NCBI RefSeq assembly: GCF_042662685.1
Contig: NZ_JBHSYO010000007.1
Coordinates: 186,001-250,000 of the forward strand
Length of the DNA: 64,000 nt
Source: Pseudobowmanella zhangzhouensis
Lineage (GTDB): Bacteria > Pseudomonadota > Gammaproteobacteria > Enterobacterales > Alteromonadaceae
Direction of reading: 5' to 3'
The notes under the pieces were generated by a model. That model was not told where the DNA came from and searched no databases. It saw only the letters and a list, made by a program, of their open reading frames with translations. Shown in pieces: positions 16,970 to 26,481 of this stretch. How positions within the stretch are numbered: position 1 is the first letter of the stretch; each line of letters begins with the position of its first letter. Both the position numbers and the translations under genes were made by a program.

Positions 16970-19834
16970 TTATAAGCTGAAGATCTGCGCCAGTGCCTCA
17001 TGATTAAGCGGATGTGGCGTTGCAATGGCATAGCCCTGTGCATAATCCACCCCCAGCTTGGCCAGCGCCACCAGGGTATCGCTGTTTTCTACGCCTTCCG
17101 CAATGGTTTGCACCTGTAGTTCAGCGGCAATCTGACACATGGCTGATACGGTAATACTGCTGACTGCGGAGGTTAACACCGGCTCAATCAGTGCCTGATC
17201 CAGCTTGATATAATTCACTTTCAATTGCTGCAGGTATTGGTGAGAAGCAAAGGCAGAGCCAAAATCGTCCAGCGCAAAGCGGCAACCCAGACGTTGTAAA
17301 CGCTGCATAAATTGGCGCAGCGCGACTTTATTGATGAGCGCGGCCCCTTCGCTGATCTCAAAACACAGTTTGCTTCCTTCGATTTGATATTGCTCAAGCA
17401 TATTGAGTAATTCACGCATAAAACCTGTGTCTTCCAGGGTTTGCGCGCTGATATTGATGCTACAGAAATTAAGCATTTGATAATGCTGTGGATTTTCCGC
17501 CAGCCATTGCAAGTAACGGCCAATTACCCACAGATCAATCTGCATCCCCATATGATGACGCTCGGCGGCGGGTAAAAATTGCCGCGGACTGACCATATCG
17601 CCCTGCGGTGATAACAGACGTAGTAGCAGTTCATAGCAGATGGCGCTTTGGCCAGCCTTGAGCGGCTGAATAGGCTGGAAATATAACTCGAAGCGCTGCT
17701 GTTCCAGTGCATCCCGTACCCATTGCACCGCATCATAATCACGCAAAATTTGCTCGATATGTCCGGACTCGGCGGTGAAGCGCGCATAAAAATGGCGCTT
17801 CTGTCGAGCTTGTCTGGAGGCGGTTTCCGCCATGGTCAGTAGCTCTGAGGGGTGGCGCAAAGTGATATCAAACTGCGCGGCGCCCAAGCTGACCTGCACA
17901 TCAAACACCGTGTTTTGCCAGGTAAAGCGAAATGCCTGGATGCGTTCTGCCAGACGCAGGCGCGTCTGCTCTTCACGATCTGCCAGATCACCTTCCAGCA
18001 TAATGGCAAAATGGTCGGCACTCAGGCGAGCCAGCACGGCCCGTGGATTAATGGTTTCATGCAGCAACTGACTGAACTGTTGTAGTAGTTTGTCACCGGC
18101 TTCAACGCCGCAGGCCTGATTGACCGCATTAAAATTATGAATATTCAGATATAGCAACATCAGTCCGGCATGATGATCCTGGGCGTAATCAAACGCCTGC
18201 TCGAGACGGTTCATCAATGATTGCCGGTTCAGTAACCCGGTCAGGCCATCATGGCTGTGCAGATACGCGATATTGGTGCCGACATATTTACGTTCACTGA
18301 TATCGACAATAGACCCGACGATCACGTCTTTGTTGCGTTGCGACTTTAAATGGGCGGTTAACGCCACCCAACTGGTACTGCCATCACGACGACGGATCTG
18401 CACTTCAGCACCCAATAATAATTTGTCATGCCGCAGGGTATGTAATACCTGTTCTCTGCCAGTCGCATCGGCATAGAGTTCCTGCACATGGCGGACTTCT
18501 TTGAGCATTTGTGCCTCAGAATCAAAGCCGAATATGCGTACGGCGGCCGGATTGATACTGATGAGTTCACCTTCCACTGACGAGGTGTACATGCCTTCGC
18601 TGGCCTGCAGAAATCGTTCCTGGTACTGGCTTAAATCAGCAATGATTTGTTGCTGCTGACGTAATTTGTGGATATGACTGGCCTGTTCGTAGGCAGCCAG
18701 TGCGATGGCAATGAAAAATAAACCACCGACCAGAATGGCGGGTGTCAGCCATAGCCAGGCAAATTGCGGATACACACCAAGCAGATAGCTGCCAAGGGTA
18801 AAACTGGCCATGCCTGCGATCAGTAACCATCCCAATGCCATCAGCGCATTGGGAGTGCGCCTTGGGCCATGATTGAGGGCGATGCATAAGCCAAGTTGTA
18901 ACCATAAAATCGCAAACGTCAGGGCGGCGCTGCTGACCAGTTGCAGATGCGCTGGCAGGATACTGGCGATTAATAATCCTCCACCAAGGCTGTAGGATAC
19001 CCAACGCCAATACACGGGAACGGGCTGCAGTACGGTGTGATTTACCTTGCTCAGAGTGAGCAGGGTCAGGGCCAGCAATACAATACTCAAGGCATGATTA
19101 TACTGGGTTAACTGCCACCATTGTCCGAGCGCACCGTTTGCAGCCAGATGCAGCAATAAGCCACTTAATCCAGCCAGCGCCAGCCAGAAGCGGGCAGGAC
19201 TGCGCATCAACAGGTAACTAAAGAAGAAATACACCACCAGTGAACCCAGCACTGCCAGCACGGCGGCCGTGGTCATCTGCCGGGTAAATAATTGTTGCTG
19301 GAAATCACTCTCGCCCAGCAGGGTGAGAGGAATAATCAGGTTGCCATCATCAATCACGCGCAGATACACGCTGAGATTTTCGTTGGCTCGCACAGATAAT
19401 GGCATCACCAGTTGACCGTGTTGCAGATATTCACTCTGGTTGATTTGCGCTGACCCCATCGCTACTGAGCGGCGAATACGTTCACGTTCATCCACCACAT
19501 ACCAGTCGGCCTGTTTAAGGCTGGCATTGGCCAACACCAGTTGTATTTTTTGTTCAAAATCGGCCAGATTGCTCAGTTGTAGACGTAACCACAGTGCATT
19601 ACCGGATTGCATTGGCTCAATGCTGTCGAATGGCTGCCAGTTTTCGTTGCTTTGGATTTGAGAAAGTTGCTGATTTACATCAACTTGTAGCACTTCGACA
19701 AAGGGGTTGGCGTTGCGCGCGTGGAAATCAGCTTCTATGTTTAGCACAGGTGCGGCAAAGCTCATCCCATGCAACAGAATGGCGAAGAGAAGGATTAAAC
19801 AGCTCACAAGACGAATCTTCATCATCGCCAGCAT
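16970..19834 (-). CDS. 7TMR-DISM / PAS / degenerate GGDEF / EAL cyclic-di-GMP protein
   Basis: Membrane c-di-GMP signalling protein of 954 residues. Domains: signal peptide (about 8-28), periplasmic 7TMR-DISMED2-like domain (about 35-175), seven-helix membrane region (about 185-385), PAS (about 400-515), GGDEF (about 525-690) and EAL (about 700-950). The GGDEF motif is SADHF (605-609), so cyclase activity is unlikely. The EAL core is intact: ELLLR at 735-739, DDFG at 856-859 and Glu913. It is therefore predicted to be a phosphodiesterase. The start could instead be Met4 or Met5, since no clear ribosome site favours the first ATG. Confidence 0.9.
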   Translation of the reverse strand: MLAMMKIRLVSCLILLFAILLHGMSFAAPVLNIEADFHARNANPFVEVLQVDVNQQLSQIQSNENWQPFDSIEPMQSGNALWLRLQLSNLADFEQKIQLVLANASLKQADWYVVDERERIRRSVAMGSAQINQSEYLQHGQLVMPLSVRANENLSVYLRVIDDGNLIIPLTLLGESDFQQQLFTRQMTTAAVLAVLGSLVVYFFFSYLLMRSPARFWLALAGLSGLLLHLAANGALGQWWQLTQYNHALSIVLLALTLLTLSKVNHTVLQPVPVYWRWVSYSLGGGLLIASILPAHLQLVSSAALTFAILWLQLGLCIALNHGPRRTPNALMALGWLLIAGMASFTLGSYLLGVYPQFAWLWLTPAILVGGLFFIAIALAAYEQASHIHKLRQQQQIIADLSQYQERFLQASEGMYTSSVEGELISINPAAVRIFGFDSEAQMLKEVRHVQELYADATGREQVLHTLRHDKLLLGAEVQIRRRDGSTSWVALTAHLKSQRNKDVIVGSIVDISERKYVGTNIAYLHSHDGLTGLLNRQSLMNRLEQAFDYAQDHHAGLMLLYLNIHNFNAVNQACGVEAGDKLLQQFSQLLHETINPRAVLARLSADHFAIMLEGDLADREEQTRLRLAERIQAFRFTWQNTVFDVQVSLGAAQFDITLRHPSELLTMAETASRQARQKRHFYARFTAESGHIEQILRDYDAVQWVRDALEQQRFELYFQPIQPLKAGQSAICYELLLRLLSPQGDMVSPRQFLPAAERHHMGMQIDLWVIGRYLQWLAENPQHYQMLNFCSINISAQTLEDTGFMRELLNMLEQYQIEGSKLCFEISEGAALINKVALRQFMQRLQRLGCRFALDDFGSAFASHQYLQQLKVNYIKLDQALIEPVLTSAVSSITVSAMCQIAAELQVQTIAEGVENSDTLVALAKLGVDYAQGYAIATPHPLNHEALAQIFSL

Positions 19835-19954
19835 AGCAAACCGCGCAAATAAAGAGCAGCTGTAACAGATTGAATTGTAAAGATAGATCCGAACTTTACG
19901 GCAACTACATAGCCAGGGATTGCATAAAAAGAATTAAAATGTTTCGAGGTGAGT

Positions 19955-21457
19955 ATGCAAAACGACGGTCAATCCGGCTCGCAGTGGCTGGAAAACGCAC
20001 ATAAATTTAATCGCTATACCCTGATTATTCTGTTGGTGATCAGTCTTGCGCTGGCCGGTATAAATCAAACCTGGTTGGCTGCCTTGTTGGTGGGAATTCC
20101 CGCAGCTGGCATCCCGCTGTTCCTGATGGCTTCTCAGGGGCGTTCGCGTATTACGCAACATGCCATTGCCATCGGCTTTATGCTATTTACTGCGTTACAT
20201 ATTCATCAAATGCACGGCTTGATTGAAATGCACTTTGGCATCTTCGTGCTGATGTCATTTTTGGCGGTATATCGTAACTGGCAATTGTTTGTTACCGCGT
20301 TTTTAGTGGTGGCGGTGCATCACATCGGATTCTTTGTTCTGCAGTCAATGGGGGTACCGGTTTACCTGATGCAGGATGACAGCCTGTTATTTATTTTGCT
20401 GGTAGTGCATGCGGTTTACGCTGGCGCACAGGCATTGATGCTGGGGTTGAACGCCTATGGCAGTGCCAAAGACATGACCACGGGCATCGAGTTGGAAAAA
20501 TGCGTGGCGGGCATCATGCAGGATCCTGAGAAAATCACCTTGCAGGTGCGGGCAAACAACCAGATAAATTCCAGTACATTAACCTCATTCAACCGATTGC
20601 TGGATTTTTTTGAAGCTCTGATTGAGCAGGTCAGGGCTATTGCCGACTCGGTGAAAAATAACGCCGAGTTAAATAAAACCCGCATTGAAGCGCTTAATAC
20701 GTCCAAGCAGAAAAGCCAGCATGAAGTGGCCATGATTGCCAGTGCCTCAGAGCAGATGTCCATGTCGGTTAAGTCCATGGCAGAACAGGCCAATATGGTT
20801 AATGGTCAGGCTCAGGATGCCAACAAAAACACCGACGAGGCGCGCACTGTGGTGAGCCGTGCACAGCAGGACGTGCAGAGTTTGTCGGGTAAAATTGAGC
20901 AAACCGCGACCAATGTGGAGACGTTGGCGCAAAACTGTGCGGACATCTCTAATGTATTGGAAACCATCAAGGCGATTGCCGACCAAACAAATCTGTTGGC
21001 GCTCAACGCGGCCATAGAGGCGGCCCGTGCCGGTGAACAGGGGCGTGGCTTTGCCGTGGTGGCGGATGAAGTACGGCAGTTAGCCTCACGCACCAAAACC
21101 AGTACCGAAGAGGTCAGCGACATTATTGAGAAGTTGTTGTCGTCTTCTCGCCTGTCCAGTCAGTCGATGAATGAGTGTATGTCGCTTAGCAGCACGACTA
21201 ACGAACAGGCCGGGCGCGCCAGTGGCCTGATGCAGGACGTGCAGTCGATTATTTCCACCGTGTACCAAACCATTGAGCAACTCAGCCATGCCACGCAAGA
21301 GCAGCGTAATACCGGCTCCATGATCGCGGACTCTACCGCTCAGCTTAAAGCGCTGACCGAAGCGGAATTAGGACAAATTCAAACCATCAGTAACGAAACC
21401 CGGGCGTTGGCTGAGACGGTCAATCAATTGCAATTGCAGTTAAGCCGTCTTGCCTGA
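19955..21457 (+). CDS. Methyl-accepting chemotaxis protein with multi-helix membrane N-terminus
   Basis: Chemoreceptor of about 500 residues. The N-terminal 180 residues hold about six hydrophobic segments with short loops (LIILLVISLALAGINQTWLAALLVG onward) and no large periplasmic domain, so sensing is probably within or at the membrane. No clear HAMP is seen. The cytoplasmic signalling part has the tip NAAIEAARAGEQGRGF. I prefer the ATG (GAGGTGAG upstream) to the GTG two codons earlier. The following thioredoxin-like gene begins 5 bases after the stop, so they form an operon. Confidence 0.88.
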   Translation: MQNDGQSGSQWLENAHKFNRYTLIILLVISLALAGINQTWLAALLVGIPAAGIPLFLMASQGRSRITQHAIAIGFMLFTALHIHQMHGLIEMHFGIFVLMSFLAVYRNWQLFVTAFLVVAVHHIGFFVLQSMGVPVYLMQDDSLLFILLVVHAVYAGAQALMLGLNAYGSAKDMTTGIELEKCVAGIMQDPEKITLQVRANNQINSSTLTSFNRLLDFFEALIEQVRAIADSVKNNAELNKTRIEALNTSKQKSQHEVAMIASASEQMSMSVKSMAEQANMVNGQAQDANKNTDEARTVVSRAQQDVQSLSGKIEQTATNVETLAQNCADISNVLETIKAIADQTNLLALNAAIEAARAGEQGRGFAVVADEVRQLASRTKTSTEEVSDIIEKLLSSSRLSSQSMNECMSLSSTTNEQAGRASGLMQDVQSIISTVYQTIEQLSHATQEQRNTGSMIADSTAQLKALTEAELGQIQTISNETRALAETVNQLQLQLSRLA

Positions 21458-21462
21458 TTACC

Positions 21463-21975
21463 ATGCGCCAGCGTCAGACGCTATTGCTGGTCCTCTGGCC
21501 ATTATTGAGCCTCGCGCTGTTGGGCATTTTTACCTGGCAGCGGGTGGTGGCGTTCGATCCAGCCGACAGTCTCGCAGCTGCTGACGCTGAACAGTCCATT
21601 ACCCGGTTATTTCAGCAAACGTTTGGCAATCTTGAGCAAACCGGCTTTGTGGTGTCTGCAGAAGCCTGCCAGTGCAATAATTTTAATGCCCCATTAGAGC
21701 AGCAAATGCATCGCCTGCTCAGTGAACAAGACTATTCGGTGCGTAAAGTGGTGTTGAACGCCGACTCAGAGCTCAGGCGGCTGATTCCGTCGGTACCGGC
21801 GTTGGTGGTCTTTGATGCTGAGCAACACCTGCGTTATGTAGGCCCGATGTCTGCCGGTTATGTATGTACGCCAGCCACCAATGAAATCGCCGGATTAGTT
21901 GCTGGTATCATTGGCGGGCAATATCTTGGGGCGCAGATTAACAACCTGACCAGTGGCTGTTATTGCCACACTTAG
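21463..21975 (+). CDS. Membrane-anchored thioredoxin-like protein (DUF6436-type)
   Basis: Protein of 170 residues with one N-terminal membrane anchor (about 7-25) and a periplasmic domain. It resembles the thioredoxin-like DUF6436 group known from Alteromonadales: a Cys-Gln-Cys (69-71) sits where a redox motif is expected, followed by a beta strand and VPALVVFDAEQHLRYVGPM, a typical cis-proline thioredoxin core. Extra cysteines lie at the C-terminus (SGCYCHT). Its start 5 bases after the chemoreceptor stop suggests coupled expression. Family name is from memory and moderately sure; redox activity is inferred. Confidence 0.6.
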   Translation: MRQRQTLLLVLWPLLSLALLGIFTWQRVVAFDPADSLAAADAEQSITRLFQQTFGNLEQTGFVVSAEACQCNNFNAPLEQQMHRLLSEQDYSVRKVVLNADSELRRLIPSVPALVVFDAEQHLRYVGPMSAGYVCTPATNEIAGLVAGIIGGQYLGAQINNLTSGCYCHT

Positions 21976-21984
21976 TTCCAGTTT

Positions 21985-22386
21985 TTAACGAGCAATGTAA
22001 AAACTGCGTTTCGCCAGTGCTCCACATATGGCTTCCTCACCTTGCCAACTTACTTTGACAAATAAACGACTGTATAGCTTTGGCACAATATTGAGGTGAG
22101 CTTCGATGGAATCGACATGTTCTGTTAATTCAACGGATTGATAAACATTGTGTGACCTTTCGTCAGGCTCTGTATCACCATAGTAAAACCAAAGGCGGGG
22201 CGATTTATATCCTTGAATTTGCAGGGGCAAGCTAAGTGTAAGTTCGCTATCAACTGAAGACTTTTCTAGATGGATTATTTGATCTAAAGCCGGTGAAGAA
22301 TAAGGTATTCGACACGCAATGGCGTCGGCAATTATTCCAGTTGTTAAAATTGAACAGCAAATTAGCAGTCTGCAAAGTCTTACCAT
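21985..22386 (-). CDS. Hypothetical exported protein
   Basis: Predicted secreted protein of 133 residues: signal peptide (about 1-24, hydrophobic with AIAC at its end, possibly a lipobox variant), then a short beta-rich domain with two conserved-looking cysteines (Cys25 near the start and AICGAL near the end) that could form a disulfide. No family recognised. It starts 5 bases after the prkB stop on the same strand and is convergent with the thioredoxin-like gene (9 bases). Confidence 0.55.
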   Translation of the reverse strand: MVRLCRLLICCSILTTGIIADAIACRIPYSSPALDQIIHLEKSSVDSELTLSLPLQIQGYKSPRLWFYYGDTEPDERSHNVYQSVELTEHVDSIEAHLNIVPKLYSRLFVKVSWQGEEAICGALAKRSFYIAR

Positions 22387-22391
22387 GCGAG

Positions 22392-23294
22392 TTACTTTTC
22401 AGACACCCAATCCATCTGAAAACTGGCTTTGCGTTTCTTTTCCAGCAGCTCTTCTATCAAGGGGGTGAGGATAAGCTCCATCGCCAGGCCCATCTTACCG
22501 CCGGGTACCACCATAGTATTTACCCGCGACATAAACGCGCCATCAATCATCTGCAACAGATAGGGATAGTTGACGTTTTTCATCTCGCGACGGAAACGCA
22601 CCACGACATAGCTTTCATCATGTGACGGGATCTCACGGGCACTGAACGGATTGGAGGTATCTACCGTAGGCACGCGCTGAAAATTCACGTGGGTCAGGGA
22701 AAACTGCGGGGTGATGTAATTAAAGTAGTCTTCCATACTGCGCACGATGCTGCTCATGACCGCCTCGCGGGAGTGGCCGCGTTCGGTGGTGTCGCGCACA
22801 ATCTTCTGGATCCATTCCAGGTTAACAATGGGCACCATGCCCACCAGTAAATCTACATGCTTCGCGACATTGGCTTCGTCGGTCACCACGCCACCGTGCA
22901 AGCCTTCGTAAAAGAGTAAATCGGTATTATTAGGCAGGGTTTGCCAAGGCGTAAACGTGCCGGGCATTTGATTAAACGGTACGGCGTCATCGAAGGTGTG
23001 CAGATAACGACGAACTTGGCCTGAGCCCGTATCGCCATAGGCTTTAAACAGACTTTCCAATTGCACAAAATCATTGGCTCTTGGACCAAAATAGCTGATA
23101 TGTCGGCCCTGCTCCTGGGCTTTACGGATTTCTACTTCCATTTCCGGGCGGGTGTAACGGTGAAAAGCATCGCCCTCCACTTCCGCAGCATTGACGCCAA
23201 GATTGCGGAAAATATGCCGGATGGCAGCCGTGGTGGTGGTCGTGCCGGCACCGGATGAACCGGTAATGGCGAGAATCGGATGTTTTGCCGACAT
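22392..23294 (-). CDS. prkB: Phosphoribulokinase (non-Calvin PrkB type)
   Basis: P-loop kinase of about 300 residues, close in length to the E. coli PrkB protein (289), predicted to phosphorylate ribulose-5-phosphate or a related sugar. The Walker A region is GSSGAGTTTTT; DAFHRYTR and YFGPRANDF follow as in bacterial PrkB. I use the ATG starting MSAKHP, with a GTG two codons upstream as the alternative. No RuBisCO gene is in the window and none is expected in this kind of heterotroph, so the physiological product is uncertain. It is separated from purD by a strong terminator. Confidence 0.85.
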   Translation of the reverse strand: MSAKHPILAITGSSGAGTTTTTAAIRHIFRNLGVNAAEVEGDAFHRYTRPEMEVEIRKAQEQGRHISYFGPRANDFVQLESLFKAYGDTGSGQVRRYLHTFDDAVPFNQMPGTFTPWQTLPNNTDLLFYEGLHGGVVTDEANVAKHVDLLVGMVPIVNLEWIQKIVRDTTERGHSREAVMSSIVRSMEDYFNYITPQFSLTHVNFQRVPTVDTSNPFSAREIPSHDESYVVVRFRREMKNVNYPYLLQMIDGAFMSRVNTMVVPGGKMGLAMELILTPLIEELLEKKRKASFQMDWVSEK

Positions 23295-23421
23295 ACACAC
23301 TCGAATGTTTAGGAACGAAGGCTATTTATAAGCAACGGCGGGGTATCAGGTCAAGTTTACCTGTGGCCGTAAGCAGCTAAAAAATGATTGGAAAAACAAT
23401 AAATTGGCGACTAAAAACAGT

Positions 23422-23447
23422 AAAAAGCCCGCACTGGGCGGGCTTTT
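23422..23447. terminator. Rho-independent terminator after purD
   Basis: GCCCGC and GCGGGC form a 6-bp GC-only stem with a 5-base loop, flanked by AAAAA and TTTT, so it works in both directions. It lies 7 bases past the purD stop on the minus strand. Confidence 0.85.
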
Positions 23448-23454
23448 GAGCGGA

Positions 23455-24741
23455 TTAGTTTTGCTCGCGGGCAATAGCGCGCCAGGCGATATCTTTGCGA
23501 TATTCCATGCCCTGCCAACTGATATCATCAACCAGTTGATAGGCGCGTTGTTGCGCGGCAGAGACAGTTTCACCTAATGCGGTCGCGCACAGCACACGGC
23601 CTCCATTGGTGACCACCACTGCGTCTTTTAACGCGGTGCCGGCGTGGAATACTTTGGCATCGGTGTCCTCATCGATAGACAGGCCACTGATAACATCACC
23701 TTTGTTGTAACTGCCGGGATAACCGCCTGCGGCCAGTACGACACCCACGGCAGCGCGGCTATCAAACTCAATGGTTTGGCTATCCAGCTTGCCGTCGACT
23801 GCGGCCAGACACAGTGGGACCAGATCCGACTGTAAGCGCAGCATAATCGGCTGGGTTTCCGGATCGCCAAAGCGGCAATTGTATTCAATCACTTTAGGTG
23901 TTCCATCTGCCATGATCATCAGTCCGGCATACAGGAAGCCAGTATAAGGATGGCCTTCCGCGGCCATGCCCTGCACTGTGGGCATAATCACTTCGTCCAT
24001 CACGCGTTGATGAATCTGCGGGGTGACCACTGGCGCGGGTGAATAGGCGCCCATGCCACCGGTATTTGGTCCCTGATCACCATCGTAGGCACGTTTATGA
24101 TCCTGGCTGGTGGCAAACGGCAGTACGTTTTTACCATCGACCATCACGATAAAGCTGGCTTCTTCGCCATCGAGGAATTCTTCGATAACCACCCGGCTAC
24201 CAGCCTGACCAAACGCATTGCCCGCCAGCATATCGCGAATGGCGGCTTCGGCTTCTTCGATGGTCATTGCGACAATCACGCCTTTGCCCGCAGCCAAACC
24301 ATCGGCTTTGACCACAATTGGCGCACCCATTTTGTGCACGTAGGCAATCGCCGGTTCGATTTCAGTAAAGTTCTGATAATCAGCGGTCGGGATATGGTGG
24401 CGAGCCAGAAAATCTTTAGTGAATGCCTTGGAGCCTTCCAGCTGCGCGGCCCCTTTGGACGGACCGAATATTTTCAGACCTGCCTGCTCGAACGCATCCA
24501 CCACACCGTTAACCAGCGGGGCTTCTGGCCCCACAATGGTCAAATCAATGTGTTCTTCGTTGGCGAAATACAGCAAGCCGTCAATGTCCTCGGCACTAAC
24601 TGGCACATTTTTCAGGCCAGGTTCCAGTGCAGTGCCGGCATTACCCGGTGCCACATAGACTATATCGACGTTGGGCGACTGCGCGGCTTTCCATGCCAGA
24701 GCATGTTCGCGTCCGCCGCTACCAATGACTAAAACTTTCAT
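23455..24741 (-). CDS. purD: Phosphoribosylamine-glycine ligase (GAR synthetase)
   Basis: Cytoplasmic ATP-grasp enzyme of purine synthesis, joining phosphoribosylamine and glycine. Its 428 residues match the usual length. N-terminal GSGGREHALAW, the ATP-grasp segment KADGLAAGKGVIVA, DHKRAYDGDQGPNTGGMGAYSP and EYNCRFGDPETQ are all present. The gene lies 21 bases downstream of purH in the standard purHD operon and ends at a strong terminator. No PurR box is obvious upstream of the operon. Confidence 0.97.
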   Translation of the reverse strand: MKVLVIGSGGREHALAWKAAQSPNVDIVYVAPGNAGTALEPGLKNVPVSAEDIDGLLYFANEEHIDLTIVGPEAPLVNGVVDAFEQAGLKIFGPSKGAAQLEGSKAFTKDFLARHHIPTADYQNFTEIEPAIAYVHKMGAPIVVKADGLAAGKGVIVAMTIEEAEAAIRDMLAGNAFGQAGSRVVIEEFLDGEEASFIVMVDGKNVLPFATSQDHKRAYDGDQGPNTGGMGAYSPAPVVTPQIHQRVMDEVIMPTVQGMAAEGHPYTGFLYAGLMIMADGTPKVIEYNCRFGDPETQPIMLRLQSDLVPLCLAAVDGKLDSQTIEFDSRAAVGVVLAAGGYPGSYNKGDVISGLSIDEDTDAKVFHAGTALKDAVVVTNGGRVLCATALGETVSAAQQRAYQLVDDISWQGMEYRKDIAWRAIAREQN

Positions 24742-24762
24742 ATTTGCTTCCTTTATTCCCGC

Positions 24763-26361
24763 TTAGTGGCGGAAGTGTCGCATACCAGTGAATACCATGG
24801 CCATACCATGTTCGTCGGCCGCATCAATCACTTCCTGGTCGCGCATCGAACCACCCGGTTGAATCACCGCGGTAATACCTGCTGCTGCCGCTGCATCAAT
24901 ACCGTCGCGGAACGGGAAGAAGGCGTCAGATGCCATGACCGAGCCTTTCACTTCCAGACCTTCGTCAGCCGCTTTAATACCGGCAATTTTGGCTGAGTAG
25001 ACGCGGCTCATCTGACCGGCGCCGACACCGATAGTGCGGCCATCTTTGCAATATACAATCGCATTGGATTTCACGTACTTAGCCACTTTCCAGGTAAACA
25101 ACAGATCCTTTAATTCCTGCTCGGTTGGCTGGCGTTTACTGACAACCTGCAAATCTTCTGCGTCGACCATGCCGAAGTCACGTTCCTGCACCAGCAGGCC
25201 GCCGTTAACCCGTTTGATATCGTACTCATCGGTCAATTGACCCTGCCAGTCACCACATGCCAGAACCCGCACGTTTTGTTTGGCAGCTAAAACCGCTTGC
25301 GCATCGGCACTGACGGTTGGTGCAATGATTACTTCAACAAACTGACGGTCGATAATGGCCTGGGCCGTGGCCGCGTCCAATTCACGGTTAAACGCGATAA
25401 TGCCGCCAAATGCCGACGTTGGATCAGTTTTGTACGCTAAATCATAGGCTTGCAGAATGTCGTCGCTGATTGCTACGCCACACGGGTTAGCATGTTTGAC
25501 AATAACACAGGCTGGCTGATCGAATTCCTTAACACATTCCAGTGCCGCGTCGGTATCAGCGATATTGTTGTAAGACAGTTCTTTACCCTGCAGTTGCTCA
25601 GCTGTGGCAACGGAGGCTTCCTGAATCGTAGGCTCAACATAAAATGCGGCGGCCTGGTGGCTGTTTTCACCGTAGCGCAGGTCCTGCTTTTTAATAAACT
25701 GCATGTTGTAGGTGCGCGGGAACTCACTGTGATGGTGGTCACAGTCATCCTCACAATCGCCTTGTTCCAGGATGCTGCCAAAATAGTTGGCAATCATGCC
25801 ATCGTATTGGGCGGTATGCTCGAACGCAGCAATCGCCAGATCGAAACGGGTATGCGGCAACAAAGAGCTATTGTTGTCGTTCATTTCGCTCAGTACCCGG
25901 GTGTAATCGCTGGCATTGACCACGATCGCCACGTCGTTATGGTTTTTGGCTGCCGCGCGCACCATGGTTGGGCCACCAATGTCGATGTTCTCTATGGCAT
26001 CTTCCAGCGTGCAGTCTTCGTTGGCCACGGTTTGAGCAAACGGATACAGGTTCACCACCACCATATCAATTGGCTGGATGTTATTTTCGGCCATCACGGC
26101 GTCATCCTGGCCACGACGGGCTAAAATACCGCCATGGATTTTTGGATGCAGGGTCTTAACCCGGCCGTCCATGATTTCAGGGTGACCGGTGTAGTCAGAG
26201 ACTTCGATTACCGGCAGGCCTTGTTCGGCCAATAATTTCGCAGTACCGCCAGTTGACAGTATTTCCACATCCATGGCGGCAAGCGCCTTGGCAAATTCAA
26301 CGATTCCTGTTTTGTCAGATACACTCAGCAGAGCGCGACGGATAGGTTTAGCAGTGGCCAT
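24763..26361 (-). CDS. purH: Bifunctional AICAR transformylase / IMP cyclohydrolase
   Basis: Cytoplasmic enzyme for the last two steps to IMP, 532 residues. An N-terminal MGS-like cyclohydrolase domain (about 1-200; LLSVSDKTGIVEFA, STGGTAKLL, KTLHPKIHGGILARR) is followed by the transformylase domain with KHANPCGVA and the C-terminal SDAFFPFRDGID and GGSMRD. A linker insertion rich in Asp, Cys and His (EDDCDHHH) occurs between the domains and is unusual but should not affect the active sites. First gene of the purHD operon. Confidence 0.97.
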   Translation of the reverse strand: MATAKPIRRALLSVSDKTGIVEFAKALAAMDVEILSTGGTAKLLAEQGLPVIEVSDYTGHPEIMDGRVKTLHPKIHGGILARRGQDDAVMAENNIQPIDMVVVNLYPFAQTVANEDCTLEDAIENIDIGGPTMVRAAAKNHNDVAIVVNASDYTRVLSEMNDNNSSLLPHTRFDLAIAAFEHTAQYDGMIANYFGSILEQGDCEDDCDHHHSEFPRTYNMQFIKKQDLRYGENSHQAAAFYVEPTIQEASVATAEQLQGKELSYNNIADTDAALECVKEFDQPACVIVKHANPCGVAISDDILQAYDLAYKTDPTSAFGGIIAFNRELDAATAQAIIDRQFVEVIIAPTVSADAQAVLAAKQNVRVLACGDWQGQLTDEYDIKRVNGGLLVQERDFGMVDAEDLQVVSKRQPTEQELKDLLFTWKVAKYVKSNAIVYCKDGRTIGVGAGQMSRVYSAKIAGIKAADEGLEVKGSVMASDAFFPFRDGIDAAAAAGITAVIQPGGSMRDQEVIDAADEHGMAMVFTGMRHFRH

Positions 26362-26444
26362 GTCTCTTTCATTCCTCGGCGGGTTTGGTTCAACAGTCTA
26401 GGGATAAAACAATAAAATAAAAAATTTACGAGCCATATAAGCGC

Positions 26445-26468
26445 AAAGAGCACCCGTGGGTGCTCTTT
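26445..26468. terminator. Rho-independent terminator after fis
   Basis: A perfect 11-bp inverted repeat (AAAGAGCACCC / GGGTGCTCTTT) with a 2-base spacer, 13 bases past the fis stop. On the minus strand it ends in a short T-run; symmetric A and T ends allow bidirectional use between fis and purH. Confidence 0.85.
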
Positions 26469-26481
26469 GTCGTTGTGCAGT

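Noticed and set aside
26362..26481. Search for a PurR box upstream of purH
   Set aside because: No ACGCAAACGTTTNCGT-like sequence; only the fis terminator and AT-rich sequence were found.
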